From positions 128,771,388-128,835,387 of the forward strand of contig NC_134644.1 of assembly GCF_030463565.1 (NCBI RefSeq): a DNA stretch of 64,000 nt. The letters are read 5' to 3'. Origin of the DNA: Pelecanus crispus (taxonomy: Eukaryota > Chordata > Aves > Pelecaniformes > Pelecanidae). The position numbers and the translations under genes were made by a program. The notes below the pieces were generated by a model, which worked only from the letters and a program-made list of their open reading frames with translations, ran no database searches and had not been told where the DNA came from. Of this stretch, positions 11,976 through 25,215 are shown in pieces (the first letter of the stretch is position 1; each line of letters starts with the position of its first letter).

Positions 11976-14284
11976 TGTCACTGAATAAAAGCTGGGTTTG
12001 CTTCCAGCCCTAAGCTCCTTGCTGCTGTGGGTGAATTGCTTGCTAGAGTAAAGCTGGCTAATTTAGTACTAATTTTGGAGTGTCTACATTGTGTTTTTGT
12101 CATGGCAGTCTAAACAGACATGAGAGGCATTCAGCAAACTTGTTTGGGCTTTTCTTCTGCCTCTAGAAACAGCAGACTAGAAACAGCCCAAACCACTGGG
12201 ACTGTTTAGCTAGATCTGGGGTCTGGATATTGTAATTCACTCACACTAATATTATTATTTATATCTACCAATAATACCCAGTAATATTGAATAGATTTTG
12301 GCCCGGTACCTCCTCTGTACATTCAAAAATAAGGAAGCCTGATGAAAAGATTTCCCTGCCTGTCCCTCTGGGTTTGTAGCTAAAAGTTTTGACTTCAGGC
12401 TTTGCATTCTCTCTAGTATTTTGACATCAGCATCTCCTTTTATTAACCTGAATGTTCTGGAGCTTACCTAATTACATATGACATAAGAATATTGTCACTT
12501 GGCCAGTTTTCCTCTCTGAGATAATATTTTATGAAGTTCCACATATGCATTGCTGAACTGCTTCATGTTTTTCAGTGCTCTTGGAAATGAGCTTTGTATC
12601 AAACTCATCACAGAATTAAACTTGCAGGTTCCCAGGCACAGAGCTCATCCAGCAAGCTTGCATCCAGCTCATATTATTTTAACACTGAACATATCTGTGA
12701 CTGTGCTCTGGCTGGTGTCAGTGACAAAATCCCATTGATTTAAAGGAAGGTAGGATGAGGCTCAAAATGCTAATTCTGTTGACTTTCTTAATGGGCTTAA
12801 TTTTAACCCTACAGCACTGAAGACTGCATCCTTTCCTATGGCCCAACTTTATCTCTTCATCTCAATACACCAAGTTTACATGACTCCCTTTTTCATCCCA
12901 TCAACAAAGAATTATGCTGAATTACAGCTTTGTTACTAAAGGGGAATTGTGTGTTTGAGGTATATTTTTCACAAGGCATTTTGGCCAAGTGGATGAGGTA
13001 TTAATATGAGAAACTATAAACAAATCTTGGTTTTCTAAACTGCAGATAGAGTGATTGGCTTAATTTGTTTCTATACACTGCCATCTTGAAAACTAAACTG
13101 AAGCATCCAAATTAAACAGGAGATGTAAATATTAGCCAGATGTTCCCTGGTGTCAGAACTCTTTTTTGTTTCTTTTTTTCTTTAAATGGGTACACTTTTT
13201 TACATCTAACATAATGACCTATGTTTTAGATTTTGGTCCTGGCCTAATGGCTTTTTATCATATGATTATGATATCATCCAATCATGTAAGCGTCATGAGA
13301 TGCTGTTCAGCTTTGCTGAAGCACATGAGTGTCAAACTGCTTAGTTTAGGCTAAACCATTTGTCTGACTGTCTTAATGTGGGGAGTGAATGTGCTGTTAA
13401 TTTAGGAAATGCCAGCTGAGGCTGAGGGTTTTGTGAGCCAAGCAAAACAGAGCACTGACCACAGATTGAAACATTACAGAGTTCCTTAATGGTTCTGTCA
13501 AAAAGAAATATAACACTTTTTTTCCCCCTACAGAAGTTGCAATAGTCTTCTGGTGCAAGTAGCAACCAGTAGGGTTTTAGCATTGATAAACATGGATGGA
13601 AAAGACAGACACTTGACTTAGGTTTTGGTTAATGCTTTTTCCTGAAGACATATGTTTGAGTTTGATGATAGTGAAGCTTTTGGTTCCATTCCTCACATTT
13701 AATATTACTGGGCAAATGACTGCAGCTACCAGTAAACCAGGATTTAGCGGATACATATAGAGATTTTCAATATAATTAAAACTGTAACACTGACTTTATG
13801 GGTTTAATGCAAATGAGCAAAGCAAAATGACATCTCTGGGTTTTTTTCTGTTACCTCAATAGCCTTGCTTTTAAATTTCCCTCAGTGTAGGTCTGGATTT
13901 GTGCGATACTGAGAACTCTTGAAGAGCCTTGAATTTCCTGCTAAGCACTGACAATTAAACCTCTCTGAATTTGGCCCTAGAGTTTGAACAGTTATGGGTT
14001 CTGCTGAGAGGGTTTGCTGCGACAATCCTTACTGTAAAACCCTTTTGTTCCTGAGCTGCACATCTGCTAGGGTCTTTGCCCTCCCTTGTCTTTTGTTTTA
14101 GTGTTGTTTTTTGTTTACTGATCTCTTTGAAACATTGTTGAGCTTGGTTGGGACAAGAAATTGTTTTATGATGTCTGCTTAGCACCCTAAGGACTTTGGT
14201 GGTGAAAGAGAGAAAGCTTAATAAATAAAATTATTATTATTATTTTTTATCTATCCAAAGCTTTGTTAGAGGAAAGAGGCTTGC
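11976..14284. other. Intergenic
   Basis: AT-rich unique sequence with a short ATT-repeat near 14.23 kb. No gene is recognised. Confidence 0.6.
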
Positions 14285-14425
14285 CTGTGAACTCTCCTCT
14301 GCAGAAATTCTCATCACTTAGGCCATTTAAAAATAGACTGGACAAAGCACTAGGGAACATGTTGCAGAGGGCAAGCCTGCACTGTTAAGAGAGAGGGACT
14401 AGATGACTTTCCCATATCTGTTTTT
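14285..14425 (+). mobile_element. CR1-type 3'-end fragment
   Basis: 'ctgtgaactctcctctgcag' followed by 'atagactggacaaagcacta' and 'gagggactagatgacttt' follows the order of the CR1 3' region (gtggaatctcc, ggttggacaaggc, ggactagatgacct). It is diverged, with no clear octamer tail. Confidence 0.6.
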
Positions 14426-17400
14426 TATTGTAGCAAGGTAATATGCTACCATTGTGTCCTCTGAGGCAACAAAACAGAATAAATTAATCTCAAATGCACA
14501 TCTGCCCTGAGATTTCCACCACAGTCAAGCAAATACACTGAAAATTTCATCTGGAAATGACCAACCAAGAATATTGCTTTAGTGAATTGCAAGATACCCT
14601 TCACATTAAGGAACACCAGTGTTTGAAAGCAAGGCTTTGAAGGTGCTTCCAACTTATGGGCAAGTGCTTTCCAAATCATCCTTGTGAAAATAATGTAAAA
14701 TGATCTCTTTCCCCCTCTCTGACAGAAGGTGTGAATTGCCTCCAATGACACTGTCTCTCTCCGTCTTGCTGCTATATGAAGCACCCAGCCCTGTAAGACA
14801 AAGGAGGTGGAGGCCACTTCCACTCCCAGGAGGCTCTCATCACATTGAAGTATCAGGCTTTATTTTGGTTTATTACTTTATTGTCTGGAGAATGTGAAAG
14901 AGCTCAGGCTGTATTTTTTGTTGAGGAAAGGATGTATCTGTTGAAGCAAGTGCACCAGAATGAATGGATCAAAATCTAGAGAAGCTCTTCATTTCAGTTA
15001 CTGAAGCCACTTTATATTCTGTAAAGCATGTTTTATAGCAGTTAAAATAAGCAGAGTGAGCCTTTAAAATCTTTGTGTTTGTTTGGCCTTATATAATTAA
15101 GTAAAAGGCCATCAGTGGGTTTGCATTTTGAGAGGCTGCTAGTACAGCTGACTGAAAATACAGGACTTCATACCAATGAATTAACCATTCTAAACAATCC
15201 CAAACATGCAAAACACCATAGCTGGATTAGCGTGGTGTGCATGTGCTAGAGACGAGTAACTGGCCAGACTTCTCACCACCTCCCTCTCTCCTTTCTCATA
15301 ATCTCTCTTTATTTCATGTCTAAAACAATGTTTCAAGATCTTAATGGCTGGGCCCTCCTCTTTATATGCCCAGCAAGATTTGTACTCCTTTACTAGGGAC
15401 TATTCAGTAGTAGCTCCCAGATCCTCAGTAGCCTTGAGGAAAAGCCCTGTCACTCATTGGCTGACCAGAAGTTTATTTAAATCACATTTAATCTTTGTTT
15501 ATGGTATCTACAGAATGTTTTCTGAGATACCACGTTGCATCTTCTAGACCTGGACTCCCCAACAACACAAACTATAGCTTCTAGTCAAAATGTGTTTTGT
15601 CCTGGTCTTGTTAAAAAAATGACACAGGGAATTACTGTATTTCACCCTGTATAGAGACAGAATATTTGTTTTCCTTTTCATGTTTTGCAGTGACTATGCA
15701 ATATAATTCTTTTTGTTAAATATTTTGTGGTTCTTCAGTCATTCAGAAATACTTCAAGAATCTCCTTGTGATTAAACTGTGGTAAGACTGTCCTTTTAAC
15801 AGACTCTCTATTCTATCATTATTTCTACAATGGTAATTTTTAAAATTATAGCACTTTTATTATCCCAGGTTTTCAATAGCAGCAGCTGTATATCGATGTT
15901 TCACTTATGTGTTAGTAGTCAAGAATTGCTGCTATCACCAAAACCCTGTGATAACAGAAGCTCTGCTACAGGATCACTACTTCCACATTAAAGGATTTAA
16001 AGGTCAAAGATAAATCATTGGGTGGAAAAAAAAAACAAACCCAAAACCCAACACAACAAGAAAAGCAAACCAAAAACCAAACACATGAGGAATGAAGTTC
16101 CTGCAAGAAAAATTGCATAGATATCAGATATACCACTGACCCTTATAACAATGATATAACACTTGTGCATATCACCTTGGGTGGCTTCACAACTGCCCAG
16201 AGCAGAAGATGTAAAGCAGTCTATCTTACGTTTCTCCCAAGAGTGCACTGCAGCTAAATTGAGTAATGTCTGGACTATTTTCTGAACCTATCCAAGATAG
16301 GAGTTGAAATTCTTCCAGGTCCAAAAGGCCATGACCACTTCAATTAAGGCTTTTGTGTTCCTCTGGCAGCACCTTTCCCATACACTCAGAGCAGCTCTGG
16401 GGATGAATGCTGCACAGGAGCCAAAGGCTATGGGGAGGACTGCGAGCTCTTAACCTGCCTACATCATCTAGTTTCAACATGCTGGACAAATGGTATGAAT
16501 TACATATGGGCTTTACTCTAGCCATAAGCTGTGTTGTTACCTAATGCCGCAGCCGTAGCTTGGAGACTGGATTTCAGAGGTTTCTAAGTATTTTAGGGGC
16601 AATATCCTGGAATGGCCTTGGAAACAGGTGGTGAATAATAGAAAAGACTACAACATTACTAAGAGAAGAGTTTTTCATGTTTAGTGAAAAGGCAATTCTA
16701 GATTTAAAACTGAAAGCTTATAAGTAGGTGATTTATTGGTATTTCCAAGGGGATGTATAATTTCTGTTTGTTGATCATTTGTTTTATACCATATTTATAC
16801 TGGCCAGGAAGGAATTCCCACTTCCTTTTCTCCCTTGATGTATAGCTTGGCCTCTAGGTTGTTTATTTGTTTGCATTCCTTTGAAGCATTTAGAGACTGG
16901 CCATGGCTAGAGACAGGTGAATGGGTGCACTAATAGCAGCTTCCAGGTGCTTGTGTGGCTTGTGGTCCTCACACAGCATCAAACCCGCTTGACAATTTGG
17001 CATCCAAATCCATTGCCCTCTTCTGTCAGGTTGCACTGGCAGGGAATTTTCAATGTTTATGTTTTGCTTTCCTCTGACCCCACAAATCACCTGCTGTGAC
17101 AAGGACTATGGACAATGGCAATGCCTTTAGTTCACCTCTTCATTCTCTTTTCACATTAATCATCATGACTTTTAGTCCCTTTCTGTTGGTCTTAAGTTTG
17201 CTATAGAGTTATAAGAACTATTCAGAGTGGATCAAAATATAGAAAGCCTTTTTTTTTGGCTGCAGTTTCTGAAACCACTTTATGTTTTATGATCATGAAA
17301 TCTGTACAAGAAATCCCTATCATTTGACAACTTCTCTCATTTAGAACCTGCATCACGGTATCCCCAAAGAAAGTATAAACTTCTTCCATTTTAATAAAAG

Positions 17401-20400
17401 ACACTTAACTGTGTTTGAAAAAAATTCTCTGAGAATCTGGACTAGTCAAATAAGGCAGAATTAATGTATTTGTTATTACTGCTGCTTTGTCTGTCTTACA
17501 AACATAACAAACATCAACGACCTTAACAAAGACAACAGGAGTTCAGTATGAGATACAGAAAATGATGAAAAATGGAAAATGTTTTGTTACATTTTGCAAT
17601 GTAAAATATCGTTAGAAGCTTGTCCCTGCCGTATGATATTGATCATGATGTCCTAATATTCTCTATCTGGAACTGCAATAAACTTTGCCCATCTTTGTGA
17701 CTGGAGGCTGCAAATTCCTCTTTAGAAAAGGTGGGAGGAGTAAATACTATCATTATCTCACAGAAAAGGACACACAGGCTCAGCAAGTTTACATTTACAT
17801 TTGCCAAGTTCACAAAGACCCCTGTAGCAAGGCCACAAAAAGATCCTCAGAGCTCCCAGATGCCATTTGCCTGTTACAGACACAAAACTACTCTTCCTAT
17901 GACTTAAGGCAATAATTACATGAAGAATATGTTTATTAGCAAGCATTAGTCAAGGCTTTTGTGAGTTTATGTCTCTGTAGCTACTAACATTTAGAGAATT
18001 TCTGTGGTCAGTTGCCATTGGGATTTCACTGAAAAAGACTTTAAAAAGCATGTACATAGGCACTTGTATGCACATTAAAGTAAAACAAAATCCTGTTGCA
18101 GGAGAGAAGTGGGGAGTTTTAATTTACGATAACTGAAGGAATTTGAGATTACTACTGACAGGATTTCCTTCTTTAATAAGATCACAGTAGTATAAATAGA
18201 GGTGACATATTGCTTCACTGAGAACTATAAAGTCCAGGTCTGTCTTATGCAGTCGTTTGCAACAGTTGTTTGCAGATGGGAAAATGTAGGAGTAAAGCTG
18301 CAGACAAATCTTAATGTCTACACAAGGTTCAAGGCCTTAAGGTTCAGGAAGTCTATTTTTAAACTTAGTTTCTTTGAAAAACCGAGACCTGAGACTAATG
18401 CTTGTCATTATGGTATAATGATCTATCTTCTTGCCAGAGTATTTAGGGATTATGTTTCACAGGGAAGTAGAGTTATCTGCCAGAGATTATTCTTCATGTT
18501 TGTGATCTGTTTTCTCTCTCTTCCTAGTAAAGCCTAAGCCTTCCATATTTCCTAAGGCATTAAAACCAACTGTGCAAATGTCTTCTCTCCCAGATTTCAA
18601 CAAACCTGCCTCTGTCCAAGCTGGCTGCTCCCGACAGCCTGCTTAGGGAGCTTGGTGTGGCTGGAGCCTGTGTCCTTCTGCTGTTGCTGCTCAAGCATCT
18701 CCTTGCTGGGCAACTTGCTTAAGACTGGCCACATGGTCTTGGGATCAACAAAGCTCACTGAAAGATTGAACTAATACAGCTAACTTCAGGAGAAAACTAT
18801 AGGAAAAAAGGAAAAATACCGCCTCTTCAAGGATACTTAACTAGGTACCGCTCCCCCAACAGCAACACCACCAAAGGCCTCTAAGAAAAGCAAATGGATC
18901 TTCTCTGCTCTGGTTTCATGATCAGCTTCCAATTTCACCCAGGGCTGTGTGGGGAGGTGTCAGTGCATTTGCATGCATTATATTTATATATGCAATTGTA
19001 TGCTGTACTATCAGAAGGATGTGTGCCTTCTGGGATAGGTGAAAGCCCTTCAAACCCTCTGGAGCAGAGAGCTAAAGAAGCTCTGTGAATGACAAAAGAC
19101 CTGTGTGCGTAGCATATGACCTACATATTGGGTGTATGTTACAGCAAAGTGCATGATCTGCCTACTAGCTATGAAAATATTTGGAAAATTTCTCACATAT
19201 GGGGGCTTAGGCTGATAGATTGCACTATAATGTGTTAAGTTTCAGATGCCTGGGCACTGAACAATTTTGATTGTGATACTCAGGTAGATACTAGCCCTGA
19301 GGTCTCAAATCCTTTCCATGAGGTCATGTGTCCCTCAAACCCCAAAGAGCCCTCCACAGTAAATCAAATACCTTGCAGTGATGGAGACCAGTTTTCTGCG
19401 GGTTTATTTATAAAAAGGAATTCTTGTATCCCATGATTTATCTATCTGTTTTACAGACTGACTGAGAAGGATACTTCGTGTATAAGACAAGGAGATCCAC
19501 CAGTCAATGCTTGTCATTCCCTTACAGCAGAGATGTAGACAAATGTGCTTTATAGCTGTGATTATAAACCACTTGAGAGGAGGATCTGGAACAGCCAGGA
19601 GAAGTAATGTAACAAAATATAAATGAGAGAAGCAGGTTGGTAAAAAGCACAACTGTTATGTCCTTCCCATCTTGATAACGTTATGGTACCAAATACAAGT
19701 TTCTTTGATCTTATTCTATCTCTTGCTTGACATACAAAGGCTTGCAGCAGTGAAAGGCGAGCCAGGGAGAAAGAAGCTATATATAGATAAGGAGAAGACA
19801 TGTATGATGGAAGCATTGTAGGTTTGATCTACCCCTTATCTGCTGGGAAATAAAATGAACAGAAGGATGAATGCTAAATTTGAAACAAGGGTCAGACTCC
19901 TTCTAATTTACAAGAACTGTTCCAGATTAAATGGTCTGTTCAGGGTAAGAGATTACTTTGGATGGAAAGAACCAGATAAGCACTCTTGCTGTTTCTTTAA
20001 ATACTCTTAATGCATTGGTTTCAAAACTCAGAAGGAAAACTGAAAATGTGTGTAAAATATCCCTCAACATATCTTAACAAGCTAAGTGAAGTGGATCTAG
20101 CAGTGATATAAAGTAATCACACATAACAACTGAAAAAAAATGCAGGGAAAAGAAAATATTAGTTTTCCTTGGCTTTTCAAGACCTTGTTTTAACCATGTG
20201 CTTAATGGTCTGCCTACATTTAAGTGAAATGGGTCTAAATGAAATAGCTGGCAACAAACAACAAGCTGTGTTTTCAGAAATACATCAACAGTTGTTTAAA
20301 TGGTTGTTGTTAGTCACAGCAAGGTAGCTCACTGTACTTCTCAGTCTCGTCAATTTATTCTTTATTGCGATTTCATTCTGCAAAAGTCATTGGGCTCTTC

Positions 20401-20761
20401 TACCTGCTTTCCCCAAAACCAGTTCACGTACATCTGCATCCTCTAAGATTTGCTCTTGTTCAAATGAAGGCTGAAAACTCAAAACAACTGCAATTTCACA
20501 CAGTGTTAGTAGGAAACTTTATGGGACTGGGACTAAATGTGCACTTCTGTGCAGTCAATTGTGGCCACATTAGGGCCATTATCAGCTCAAGCAGTTACTG
20601 AAAACACTAAAATAAAGTTTCACACTACTTGTCCTGCTGATCTGTTTACCAGGCCATATTATCTCCTCTGCATGAATCCAGATATTGGGGGTGCTGTTAT
20701 CTGGTCATAAAGAAAGAAAACCAGAAAACCAAGAGGACAAGAACTACCCCCTTTCCCTCTA
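14426..20761. other. Intergenic
   Basis: Unique sequence apart from the MIR-like remnant at 17.7 kb. No gene is recognised. Confidence 0.6.
17741..17850 (-). repeat. MIR-like (CORE-SINE) remnant
   Basis: 'cattatctcacagaaaagg' followed by 'acacacaggctcagcaag' and 'ttgccaagttcacaaagacc' follows the reverse complement of the MIR 3' half (cattttacagatgaggaaac, tgaggctcagagag, cttgcccaaggtcac). It is highly diverged. Confidence 0.45.
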
Positions 20762-20836
20762 CCCCCCCCCCTCCCCCTTGCTCTCCCCTTCTGATCTTTA
20801 ATGAGCTTCTTTTAGATGGGGGGGGGGTGGGGGGGG
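20762..20836. repeat. Opposed C-tract and G-tract
   Basis: C10TC5 at 20762-20777 and G10TG8 at 20818-20836 are separated by about 40 nt, so the two can pair with each other or form quadruplex/i-motif structures. Confidence 0.9.
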
Positions 20837-21389
20837 AAAGTCAAATTTACTTCTCGGTTAAACTGGTGTGCATCTGAATAAACCCACTGCCATCATGGGA
20901 GATATTCTGGTTTTACACTGTTATAGGAGATAGTAAGTTTTGGCAACAACCTTTATATAGCCATGTCCTGTAGCGTAAACAGCTTGCTTTTATGCAAACA
21001 AATTACAAAATTGTGTATAGAGTAAGAGAATCCCTGCTTTTAAGCTTTCTTGCTCAGGAAAAGGAATTAAGTCATCCAACTTGGATATGTGTAAGCCTCT
21101 TGAATTTTTAAATTTATAACTTTCTATTGCTGTGTAAACTTGAGTTTCCTTGTAGAGAGATGCTGTTCTCTCTAATTGTTTGCTTCTTGAGGATATAATT
21201 TTAAAAGATCATACTGTATCTCGTCATCTGAACCATCTGATGCAATTTAAGGAAAAAAAAAAAAAAGACCACTAAATATAGTTAACACAGCTTGGTTCTG
21301 TCTTCTTGTAACTCCCCTACAGGCAATGGAAAAGGAGCCCAGAAAACAATTTGTTTATTATAAGCAGGTCAGTCCTCCGGGGGATTCAT

Positions 21390-21830
21390 GGGATCACGCA
21401 GTGGGAGAGGACAATCACGGCACTGAAATGGTGGGTAATTTTATTTGTTCCACTTGATGGTCACAGTGGCATCATGCTGGCCAATTACTCTTGAGTCAGC
21501 AGGTTTCAGAGGTTAAGACCCCCTTGTGGGTTGCAGCACTGCAGGCAAAGTATTCAGGCCAGATTGAAACCGTTTCAACAGCAGAGACGCCAGCCGCCTT
21601 CTCCCTTGGAGATCTCCTTTTTCAACTGTGTACGAGACATACATGTGATAAAATAGGCATGTCTCTAACATCGAGACAGCTTAATTATTGAGAGTGGAAA
21701 AAATGCCAGCTTCAGATAAAGAAAGGAAGAAAATCAGCCACAGAGACGGGCTACGCCAAGGAGGCATGAAGCGAACAAATATTGCAAACTTCGACTGCAG
21801 GTTCCAAAGGAAAGATCATGTCTGGGAATA
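21390..21830. promoter_or_regulatory. Candidate conserved noncoding element
   Basis: About 440 bp with roughly a dozen CpGs in a CpG-poor neighbourhood, high complexity and no repeat similarity. It lies about 17 kb 3' of SNAI2. No credible coding potential is seen. It is called only on composition; conservation could not be tested. Confidence 0.25.
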
Positions 21831-22730
21831 ATCCTCATGCCAATCGCCTACTAGTGTTTCAAGGCTGCTGAACCTTTAACAATTTCATCACATTTTTCTC
21901 CAGTGGAAATGTTTTAAGCTACTTCTTCAGTGATCTGTAATTCTAAGGGGAAAAACAGCAGCAAAGCATTTGCTTTACCACTAGAGCCTGCCACAAGTGA
22001 TTGGGCAGAGGCGGATATGAAATCCAAGCTAGCAGAAATAACGGGTGTGAGTGTGTGTGTGAGGGAATTGGGCAGGAGGGTTGTCCAGGACGGGCTGAAA
22101 TTGTTCCATTAGGCTTTGCCATAGATGAAATTCATGAATTGACTCACATTTCATTTGGAGAGGGGTATGGGAAGCAAGGAAGTGGCATTTTATCCTCTTA
22201 ATTATAATACTAGTGTTATGATCTCAGAAACAGGGGAGGCTATTCTCAGGCTTAAGCTCCGTTGTGTATGTGACATTTCAGACTTAAAACATCTCAAGTG
22301 TATATTTCCTGTCAGAAATATTACGCTGTGAGAGCTATTCAGTTTCTGAAGGATTCACTGGAGAGTTAAGACCTATGCTTTAATGTTTTTTTGGCTAGTA
22401 TCATGCCAGTTTGCAGTTTCTGGAAAACATCTCAAGAATCTCAGAACCAAGACATAGATGTATTATAATGATTAATAGTGGTGTTAATTCATCCAGAGCC
22501 TGTTCTTGAGAGACAGCAATGATCAGTGGGACTTTAAACTCTGATGTCTTGCTCTGCAGAACTGGATCCAATGACCTCTTAGGTTTAATATAAATGTCAG
22601 GCTATTTGAATTTGTAGAATACATTGGGATGAATTGGAATGAAAGAAAATGTATGTATCAGGGTTTTAAAAATAATTTTATTATTAGGACTCATTTTTCT
22701 TTCTTTGAATACAGAAATCCTGCAACTGCC

Positions 22731-22764
22731 TTTTTCAGATCAAAAAGTGTTTTGATCTGAAAAA
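22731..22764. repeat. Perfect 15-bp hairpin with tetraloop
   Basis: TTTTTCAGATCAAAA (22731-22745), loop AGTG, then the exact reverse complement TTTTGATCTGAAAAA (22750-22764). The stem is AT-rich. Confidence 0.95.
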
Positions 22765-23125
22765 TGCTGGAGCATTGCTTTTTTGGAAGTGATATCCCAG
22801 GGAAAGGAGGAATCTAAGGGGAGAAGTTTTCCTCATCCTCCTTATTCCTCCATCAGCACTTTATATGACATGAGCAGTGGAAAAGTCCCACACAGGAAAG
22901 TCCTCATTATGGTCAGCATTGACTATTGACAATATTGCTGTATCTAGCCCTGTGTCTGGGAATCAAAAGTGAAGCAAAGCCCAACTCACAGCCTATTTTA
23001 AATCGGGTCTATTTTACATTGCACTGATTTGAACACCAGCAGCAAGTTAAGCACATACTTGCCTGACCAGCTTTGCTAAGCTGTGGCCACTGTGAATGTG
23101 CAGTCATTGTTACAGATGTCTAATG

Positions 23126-23170
23126 AATAAAGGGCATGCAAGACTTCATTTAAAAAAAAAAAAAAAAAAA
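23126..23170 (+). other. AATAAA followed by A19 tract
   Basis: AATAAA (23126-23131) precedes an A19 run (23152-23170) by 20 nt, the arrangement left when a polyadenylated RNA is retroposed. No parent transcript or target duplication is recognised in the flanks. Confidence 0.3.
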
Positions 23171-24667
23171 GAGCTTAGTAATAAGCTTTTTAAGAGCCTG
23201 GAAGTCTTTTATTTCGAAGTTCAGAATATGAAACAGAGCTTAGGGAAAAGATGAGAACCAGTCTTTGTCAGTTAGGTTTAACTGCTTGAACTAAACATTT
23301 AATTCCTGTGCACAAACAGTTGACAATTAACCCCTGCATGACATATGCAGAGGCAGTAACTATATACTGCCCAGAGGTAGCCCTACACTGAGCTGCATCT
23401 AAAACACTACTTCATCTTCCAGGTTTTGCTGCAGCCTATTTGCCAACTTTGGAGTTCATACCAGGAAAGATGGTAAACAAAGAACAAACTGGGCTGTGAA
23501 AAGAGCTCCAGGAAGAGGGAAATCTATGAGGAAATGTATAGTTTCTTTTCCCACTGCCATCAATAAAATACCAAATAGGAATATGTACTTTTCATTCTGC
23601 AGACTAGTGGAATAAGTGATATTGATAAAAACAACGTAATTTCATTGGTTTAACTGAGTATGCTGTTTAATTAAATATGTATGGTTGACATCTTGTGTTT
23701 TAGAGATGATCAGCAATGACAGTACAGAGCTTGCTGTGCTTTGGATGCCCTGGGAAAAAAAAAGGTATAATTAATTGTAAATACTCAAAGTCATTTTGAT
23801 GGCCAATAATTTCCACTTTGGTTGATGAAGCTGTCTTTATGAGAAAAAAGACCTGATGTAACAAAAAATATATGTGGCAAATTCATAAATCAGTAAATGA
23901 AGGAACTGGGATTTCTTGCTGCTTGGAAACATCCATGCTGCTCCACTGCAACAGGTTTAAATAGATTGTGCAGCAAATTAAAAGAGAAAATGAATGGTGA
24001 ATTTGCCTAATTTATCCAAGTCAGGATAAGAAACTCCATTCACCTCTTTTAAAGGTTTTTGCTATAAATAAAACATAATCTTAAATAAATAAGACATGGG
24101 AATATATTTTTAATGATAGGAGCCTGTATTTTAACATCCAACTTGCTGTCTATTCCCAATGCTTATTTAGTAGTTTTACTTAATATTATGATTTTTCCAG
24201 GATCTGGAGGATCTGGCTTTAAGAAATATGGCAGTGATCGATAGAAAGAAGAAAATGCAGTAGTTTGTGGGATTTCCAGTCTACTCGTAGATACTGCTCA
24301 TGAAAGATTCTCTAGATTTTATCACTTGCTTCACCAAAATAAAATAGCATCTGTTGTAATTAAATACACCAAGAACACTTCAGGAAACCATGAAAGTATG
24401 TTTCAGAAATGTCTGTCCAAAAGTCATTACTTTTTTTGAATGATATACTGTACAAATTATTAGGGCAAAATCTGTCATGCAGAAAAGATATTTCAGCCCT
24501 TAGGTGTACTTATGAATATGCAGAAACAACCTCAGATGTGGAGAGACTCAGCAATTTGTTGTAAACATGTGTCCTTGTGTATGGATCTTCATGTATGTAC
24601 AGGTATAGATTGATAAAGATCTACTGGAATAAATGCTTCAAGGGAAAACAATTCAGGACTTTAAGAA

Positions 24668-24718
24668 ACTTCAATAAATCTCAGTTGGAAGACTTTTATT
24701 TCTGAGATTTCTTGAAGT
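24668..24718. repeat. 17-bp near-perfect hairpin, 17-nt loop
   Basis: The left arm ACTTCAATAAATCTCAG (24668-24684) pairs with the right arm CTGAGATTTCTTGAAGT (24702-24718), with 16 of 17 positions matched. The single mismatch is T24675/C24711. Confidence 0.9.
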
Positions 24719-25172
24719 CAGGTTGATAATACATGGAATTAGTCCATCTCCTACACATCTCAGACAAATCTGCACCTAGTTCCCTTAGTAAATGTCAGTT
24801 ATTAGGGACTTCACCATGATGACAATAAAAAGAAAAAGAAATCATGCCTTGCAAGTGAAAACCTCTGTGAATAGCTGCCAAAGGAGAAAATACATGATTA
24901 ATCATTGCTGAAATGCCTCTTCATGTGAGGGGAAAGCACATGATTTCACATCCCAGTCACACTGGTGCCACACACATCCATCAATGCTGTTGTACCTCAA
25001 TAGAGTGAAAACAAGGCCAGAATTTAGGAGGGTTCAGTAACTGCAATTAAGACCATAACTGAATTTGCAGTTCCATGGCCAAAACAATAAATACATTTCA
25101 TCAATCTGACCCAAAATAATTTTATTTTTCTCTAGGGCTTTTTGCTCACATGAAAATATAAGACACTTACTT

Positions 25173-25175
<3 letters not shown>

Positions 25176-25207
<32 letters not shown>

Positions 25208-25214
25208 CCCCCCT
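25176..25214. repeat. (CT)n microsatellite plus C-run
   Basis: About 15 CT units followed by a C-rich run that ends at the 3' end of the adjacent CR1. Confidence 0.95.
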
Positions 25215-25215
25215 C

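Larger units (their letters stand above)
20837..25175. other. Intergenic
   Basis: It contains the candidate conserved element (21.4 kb), the hairpins at 22.73 and 24.67 kb, and the A19 tract. No gene is recognised. Confidence 0.6.
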
